Source: an uncultured Bacilli bacterium
Lineage (GTDB): Bacteria; Bacillota_I; Bacilli_A; RF39; UBA660
Reading direction: 5' to 3'
NCBI GenBank assembly: GCA_944332105.1
Contig: CALVJI010000042.1
Span: forward strand, 1-10,016
DNA length: 10,016 nucleotides
Below, piece after piece: positions 7,310 to 10,016 of this stretch. Made by a program: the position numbers and the translations under genes. Within the stretch, counting starts at the first letter, position 1; every line of letters begins with the position of its first letter. The notes beneath the pieces are model-generated. The model was not told the DNA's origin. It ran no database searches and saw only the letters and a program-made list of their open reading frames with translations.

Positions 7310-7327
7310 ACCAGATGGTCTTTTTTT
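7308..7327 (+). terminator. Compact terminator after spo0A
   Basis: AGACC (7308-7312) pairs with GGTCT (7317-7321) around a four-base loop, and the T run continues to 7327. The left arm overlaps the spo0A TAG stop codon. It isolates spo0A from gpmI. Confidence 0.75.
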
Positions 7328-7338
7328 CATATCAAAAA

Positions 7339-7367
7339 TTGTAATTTAATAAAGAAAATGATAAAAT
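7339..7367 (+). promoter_or_regulatory. Extended -10 promoter of gpmI
   Basis: TTGTAA (7339-7344) and TAAAAT (7362-7367) are spaced by 17 bp, with an extended TGA just before the -10. The block ATGATAAAATG is identical to that of the kinase/gap promoter at 1706-1716. Transcription would begin near 7374, which argues that translation starts at the ATG at 7389 rather than 7377. Confidence 0.65.
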
Positions 7368-7388
7368 GAAAGAGAAATGAGTGAGAAT

Positions 7389-8891
7389 ATGAAAAAAATA
7401 TTAACGGTAATTTTAGACGGCTTTGGTTGGAGTGATAATACTTTAGGTAATGCAGTAAAAATGGCTCCACCCAATAATTTTTTAGAACTATGGAAAAAAT
7501 ATCCTCATGCCCTTTTAGAAGCTAGTGGAGAAGCGGTAGGTTTAGAACCTAATCAATTTGGTAATAGTGAAGTAGGACACATGACTATTGGCGCTGGCTA
7601 TAAAATTTTGCAAAGTGTCACTTTAATCAAAAACTTTTTACAAGACAATCCTTTAACTAACGAAACTTTTGAAACAATGATCGAACATGCCAAAGCTGGC
7701 AAACCCATTCATATTATTGGTTTATTAAGTGACGGCAAAGTTCACTCAAGTTTAGAACATTTTCTAGAATTAATAGAAGTTTTATATCAAGAGCAAATTT
7801 CTGAAGTATATTTTCACATAATTAGTGATGGCAGAGATACAGACACAAAGTCTCTTTATACTTACATTTCTAAATTAGAAGAAAAAATGAACGAAACAGG
7901 AGTAGGGTATATAGCTTCTATCTGTGGTCGTTACTATGCGATGGATCGTGACAAAAATTTCGATAGAACCAAAAAATATTATGATTTATTAGTTAAAGAA
8001 GAGGGCCTTGTAACAAGTAATATTCCTTTAACGATTCAAAAATGCTATGCCAATAATATTACCGATGAATTTTTACCACCAATCAAAACACGTGATTTCC
8101 AAAAAATTCAAAATGGCGACATCATTTTATGGATGAATTATCGAACAGATCGCGCTAAACAAATATTGAGTACATTTGTTGAACAAAATTTTGCAGAATT
8201 TCCTATTCTTCCAATGCCGGATTTACAAGTATATACTTTTCTTCCAATCGATCCCAAAATTAAAACACAAAACTTTTTAGAAAGACCTAAAATCACAAAT
8301 CCATTAGGAGTATATTTATCTGAATTAGGACTTACTGAAGCGCGTATTGCCGAGACAGAAAAATATGCACATGTTACGTACTTTTTTGATGGCGAAAGAA
8401 ACACTTCATTAGAAGGATGTCAAAAGTTTTTAATTCCATCACCAAAAGTAGCAACCTACGATTTAAAACCAGAAATGAGTGCCATTGAAGTCACTAAAAA
8501 ATGTGTAGCATGTATGGAAAAAGATTATGACTTTATTTTATTAAATTATGCCAATCCAGATATGGTAGGTCATACAGGTAATTTAGAAGCGACTATTAAA
8601 GCATGTATTACAGTAGATTTATGTTTAAAAATGCTCTACGAAAAAGCCGAAGAAAATTTCTACACTATGGTTATTTTAGCCGATCATGGCAATGCCGATC
8701 AAATGCTTGATGCTCAAGGAAACCCTGTAACTACACATACAACAAGTTTAGTTCCTTTTATAATTACGGATGAAAAAGTTAATTTAGTGGAAAAAGGAGA
8801 TCTAACCAATGTGGCTCCTACAATATTGGAATACATGGATATAACAATTCCAAAAGAAATGCGTGATTCAGGAAGCTTAATAAAAAAATAG
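7389..8891 (+). CDS. gpmI: 2,3-bisphosphoglycerate-independent phosphoglycerate mutase
   Basis: GpmI converts 3-phosphoglycerate to 2-phosphoglycerate with two metal ions, usually manganese, and a phosphoserine intermediate. From 7389 it has 500 residues, near the usual 510. Visible motifs include metal-binding Asp10 in VILDGFGW, the nucleophile Ser60 in GNSEVGHMTIGAG, SDGRDTDTKS, GRYYAMDRDKNFDR, NYRTDRAK, FFDGERN, IPSPKVATYDLKPEMSA, NYANPDMVGHTG and LADHGNAD. I chose the ATG at 7389 because the predicted transcription start is near 7374 and MKKILTVILDGFGW fits the family; an in-frame ATG at 7377 would add four residues. In spore formers the activity of this enzyme class falls at low pH and low manganese, which lets 3-phosphoglycerate accumulate in forespores. 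That makes the nearby spo0A suggestive. No enolase gene follows. Confidence 0.95.
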   Translation: MKKILTVILDGFGWSDNTLGNAVKMAPPNNFLELWKKYPHALLEASGEAVGLEPNQFGNSEVGHMTIGAGYKILQSVTLIKNFLQDNPLTNETFETMIEHAKAGKPIHIIGLLSDGKVHSSLEHFLELIEVLYQEQISEVYFHIISDGRDTDTKSLYTYISKLEEKMNETGVGYIASICGRYYAMDRDKNFDRTKKYYDLLVKEEGLVTSNIPLTIQKCYANNITDEFLPPIKTRDFQKIQNGDIILWMNYRTDRAKQILSTFVEQNFAEFPILPMPDLQVYTFLPIDPKIKTQNFLERPKITNPLGVYLSELGLTEARIAETEKYAHVTYFFDGERNTSLEGCQKFLIPSPKVATYDLKPEMSAIEVTKKCVACMEKDYDFILLNYANPDMVGHTGNLEATIKACITVDLCLKMLYEKAEENFYTMVILADHGNADQMLDAQGNPVTTHTTSLVPFIITDEKVNLVEKGDLTNVAPTILEYMDITIPKEMRDSGSLIKK

Positions 8892-8900
8892 TAAAAAAAG

Positions 8901-8947
8901 AAAAAGGACTGAAACAAAATTATTTTATTTCGTTACAGCCCTTTTTT
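8901..8947. terminator. Bidirectional hairpin terminator between gpmI and the nuclease gene
   Basis: AAAAAGGACTGAAAC (8901-8915) pairs with GTTACAGCCCTTTTT (8932-8946) with two mismatches, around an AT-rich loop. The plus strand ends in a T run for gpmI. The minus strand ends in a T-rich run (complement of 8893-8905) for the convergent nuclease gene, whose stop codon (8946-8948) touches the right arm. Confidence 0.8.
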
Positions 8948-9662
8948 AATTCTTTGCTAAACTTTCAATTTCGCTTTTGGTTAGGCCAGTTACTTCAACA
9001 ATGTCATCCAAAGATAACTTGTTTAACAGTTTTTTGGCAACAGAGATTTTTTCTTCTTGTTTACCATCATCTAACCACTTGTTTTGAAAACTTTTCATCT
9101 CTTTGATCTCTTCATCATTTATAAACTTTTTAATTGTATTAACCATGTCCATTAATATCTCACTTCCTTCCGCGATTTGTTCTCTTTCTTCATGGGTTGT
9201 TGCTTTAATTATTAAAAATATTTTCTCTAACAGATTACTTTCACCCACAGTATAACTGTTGACTTCTAGTTTGTCAAGATTGTAGATATATCCTTTAATA
9301 TCATGGGCAACTACTTGATTTGTGTCATCTCTTAATAAATATCTAGTTTTTAATTTTTTGGTGTAAGGTAAACTACTTGTTAAGCATATATTATATTGGA
9401 TAATAATATGTTGTTTTGCATATTCTTCTCCAACTGGTAAATCAGTAGCATAAAGCCGAAAAAAATATACTTTGCTTTTTGTAAAGTTTTCCTCATTGAA
9501 GCGCCCATATACTTCTATATTGATCACTTCACCTGGAATCGAAACTAGAATATCCGCGCTGACAGATTTATTTTGAATATTCGTTTTATTTAAAGGACTA
9601 CTATTTAATATTGTTACTTTATCCTTTAAAGAACCATGAGGCATATTTTTTAAAGTCTCCAA
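8946..9662 (-). CDS. PD-(D/E)XK nuclease family transposase (Rpn/PDDEXK_2-like), probably start-damaged
   Basis: This resembles the large family of small PD-(D/E)XK 'transposase' proteins common in gut Firmicutes and related to Rpn recombination-promoting nucleases. The open frame gives 238 residues from a TTG at 9662. Asp37 in SVSADILV and Glu50 in VINIEVYGRF are the expected D and E of the active site, but the usual lysine or glutamine two residues after the Glu is Tyr52. The typical helical C-terminus follows, ending in ISVAKKLLNKLSLDDIVEVTGLTKSEIESL. The family N-terminus (SxxDIIFKEIFG...) is encoded in the same frame further upstream, without a usable start. The TTG at 9662 has no good ribosome site, so translation may be poor and the gene may be decaying. 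A promoter and terminator remain. Role in this cell is unknown. Confidence 0.7.
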   Translation of the reverse strand: METLKNMPHGSLKDKVTILNSSPLNKTNIQNKSVSADILVSIPGEVINIEVYGRFNEENFTKSKVYFFRLYATDLPVGEEYAKQHIIIQYNICLTSSLPYTKKLKTRYLLRDDTNQVVAHDIKGYIYNLDKLEVNSYTVGESNLLEKIFLIIKATTHEEREQIAEGSEILMDMVNTIKKFINDEEIKEMKSFQNKWLDDGKQEEKISVAKKLLNKLSLDDIVEVTGLTKSEIESLAKN

Positions 9663-9773
9663 TAAGAGTTCAGTAAAACGAATATTTTTTTCAGTTCCAA
9701 AGATTTCTTTAAAGATAATATCAGAACTTAAAGAATCAAGAATAGAGGATTTTTTCGAATTTCGTGCTCCTTT
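9663..9773 (-). pseudogene. Orphaned N-terminal coding segment of the nuclease gene, start codon lost
   Basis: Reading the minus strand upstream of the TTG at 9662, the same frame stays open for 37 codons to a TAG at 9774-9776. It encodes KKSSILDSLSSDIIFKEIFG and then TEKNIRFTELLLETL, which is the expected family N-terminus. A strong ribosome site AAAGGAG (9767-9773) lies six bases before 9760, exactly where a start codon should be, but the bases there are AATTCG. Inserting one G would give ATG TCG AAA AAA in the correct frame. A single-base deletion in the start codon, or a sequencing error, explains the arrangement. Confidence 0.65.
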
Positions 9774-9796
9774 CTAAGAAGAAAATATATCCTTCT

Positions 9797-9824
9797 ACTA
9801 TACATATACAAGAAAAAAGTCCAA
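9797..9824 (-). promoter_or_regulatory. Putative promoter of the nuclease gene
   Basis: On the minus strand TTGGAC (9824-9819) is followed after 16 bp by TATAGT (9802-9797). The predicted start lies about 15-20 bases before the AAAGGAG ribosome site at 9773-9767. The -10 is good (5 of 6), the -35 is weak. Confidence 0.45.
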
Positions 9825-9870
9825 TTTCCTTTTTTTTAAAGCAAATTTTTAAAAAAAATTTCATAAAAAT

Positions 9871-9908
9871 AAAAAAATCCAGTGTGTAATTATGAAACAC
9901 ACTAGATT
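9871..9908 (-). terminator. Leftward terminator of a gene beyond the right edge
   Basis: AATCCAGTGTGT (9876-9887) pairs with ACACACTAGATT (9897-9908), one mismatch in twelve, around a nine-base loop. Read on the minus strand the hairpin is followed by a run of seven T residues (9877-9871) and more T-rich sequence; on the plus strand there is no T run. It should therefore end a minus-strand transcript coming from the right. No convincing gene is visible between 9909 and the window end. Confidence 0.7.
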
Positions 9909-9945
9909 GTATCTTAATTTAAATATATTTTTATCCTACCACATA

Positions 9946-9997
9946 TTATCAGTCGCGACCAATAATACATCTTATCAGTCGAATAATATTATCAGTC
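9946..9997. repeat. Three direct copies of TTATCAGTC
   Basis: TTATCAGTC occurs at 9946-9954, 9972-9980 and 9989-9997, with start-to-start distances of 26 and 17 bases. The second and third copies are each preceded by AATAATA, so a degenerate unit of the form AATAATA-TTATCAGTCG is suggested. The rest of 9909-10016 holds no supported gene; on the minus strand one frame is open from the edge to a TGA at 9951-9949 but is too short to judge. Confidence 0.5.
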
Positions 9998-10016
9998 ATA
10001 AATTGAAGATCTGGCT

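Noticed and set aside
7377..7388. gpmI start at the upstream ATG (7377)
   Set aside because: The predicted transcription start is near 7374, which would make it almost leaderless; the ATG at 7389 fits the family N-terminus. The upstream start cannot be fully excluded.
8946..9840. Active insertion element around the nuclease gene
   Set aside because: I see no flanking inverted repeats or target-site duplication; the gene has an ordinary promoter and terminator, and the family name 'transposase' does not imply transposition.
9946..9997. CRISPR array
   Set aside because: The repeat core is only nine bases, spacing is irregular (26 and 17) and the spacers are very short; it does not fit any CRISPR type.

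Overview
This AT-rich window uses the standard bacterial code (UGG for Trp, no in-frame UGA). It looks like a low-GC Firmicute/Bacilli-type genome. The signs are WhiA, a Bacillus-type ClpP, a full-length Spo0A, strong AGGAGG-type ribosome binding sites and short T-rich terminators. The gene order whiA, clpP, then gap-pgk-tpi-gpm resembles the Bacillales neighbourhood around cggR-gapA-pgk-tpiA-gpmI-eno. The glycolytic proteins, especially triosephosphate isomerase, are divergent. This suggests a lineage away from the model species, for example a gut Erysipelotrichia or RF39-like group. That placement is inference.

Layout. Bases 134-1066 (+) hold whiA, behind its own close-set promoter. clpP (1063-1644, -) converges on it and the two stop codons interlock. 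A divergent intergenic region (1645-1746) leads into a TGS/uridine-kinase-like gene (1747-3375, +) and gap (3395-4399, +), which end in a hairpin terminator. A new promoter drives the overlapping pair pgk-tpiA (4513-6442, +). spo0A (6530-7309, +) follows, with two Spo0A-box-like sites upstream and a compact terminator behind it. gpmI (7389-8891, +) has its own extended -10 promoter and ends in a hairpin that can also serve the opposite strand. A minus-strand PD-(D/E)XK nuclease-family 'transposase' gene (8946 to about 9662) follows. Its N-terminal part extends in frame to about 9760 but lacks a start codon, probably through a one-base deletion. The last 240 bases hold its promoter, a leftward terminator for a gene outside the window, and a small set of TTATCAGTC repeats.

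How the genes relate. Gap, Pgk, Tpi and GpmI cover lower glycolysis from triose phosphates to 2-phosphoglycerate. Enolase and the usual repressor CggR are not in this window. The cggR position is held by a TGS-kinase protein, and the sporulation master regulator Spo0A sits between tpiA and gpmI. The cluster is split into at least four transcription units: kinase-gap, pgk-tpiA, spo0A and gpmI. The most notable signal is this placement of spo0A inside a glycolytic block, together with a pair of matching 0A-box-like sequences 53 bp apart in front of it. I see no evidence for a new defence or mobile system beyond the decaying nuclease gene.
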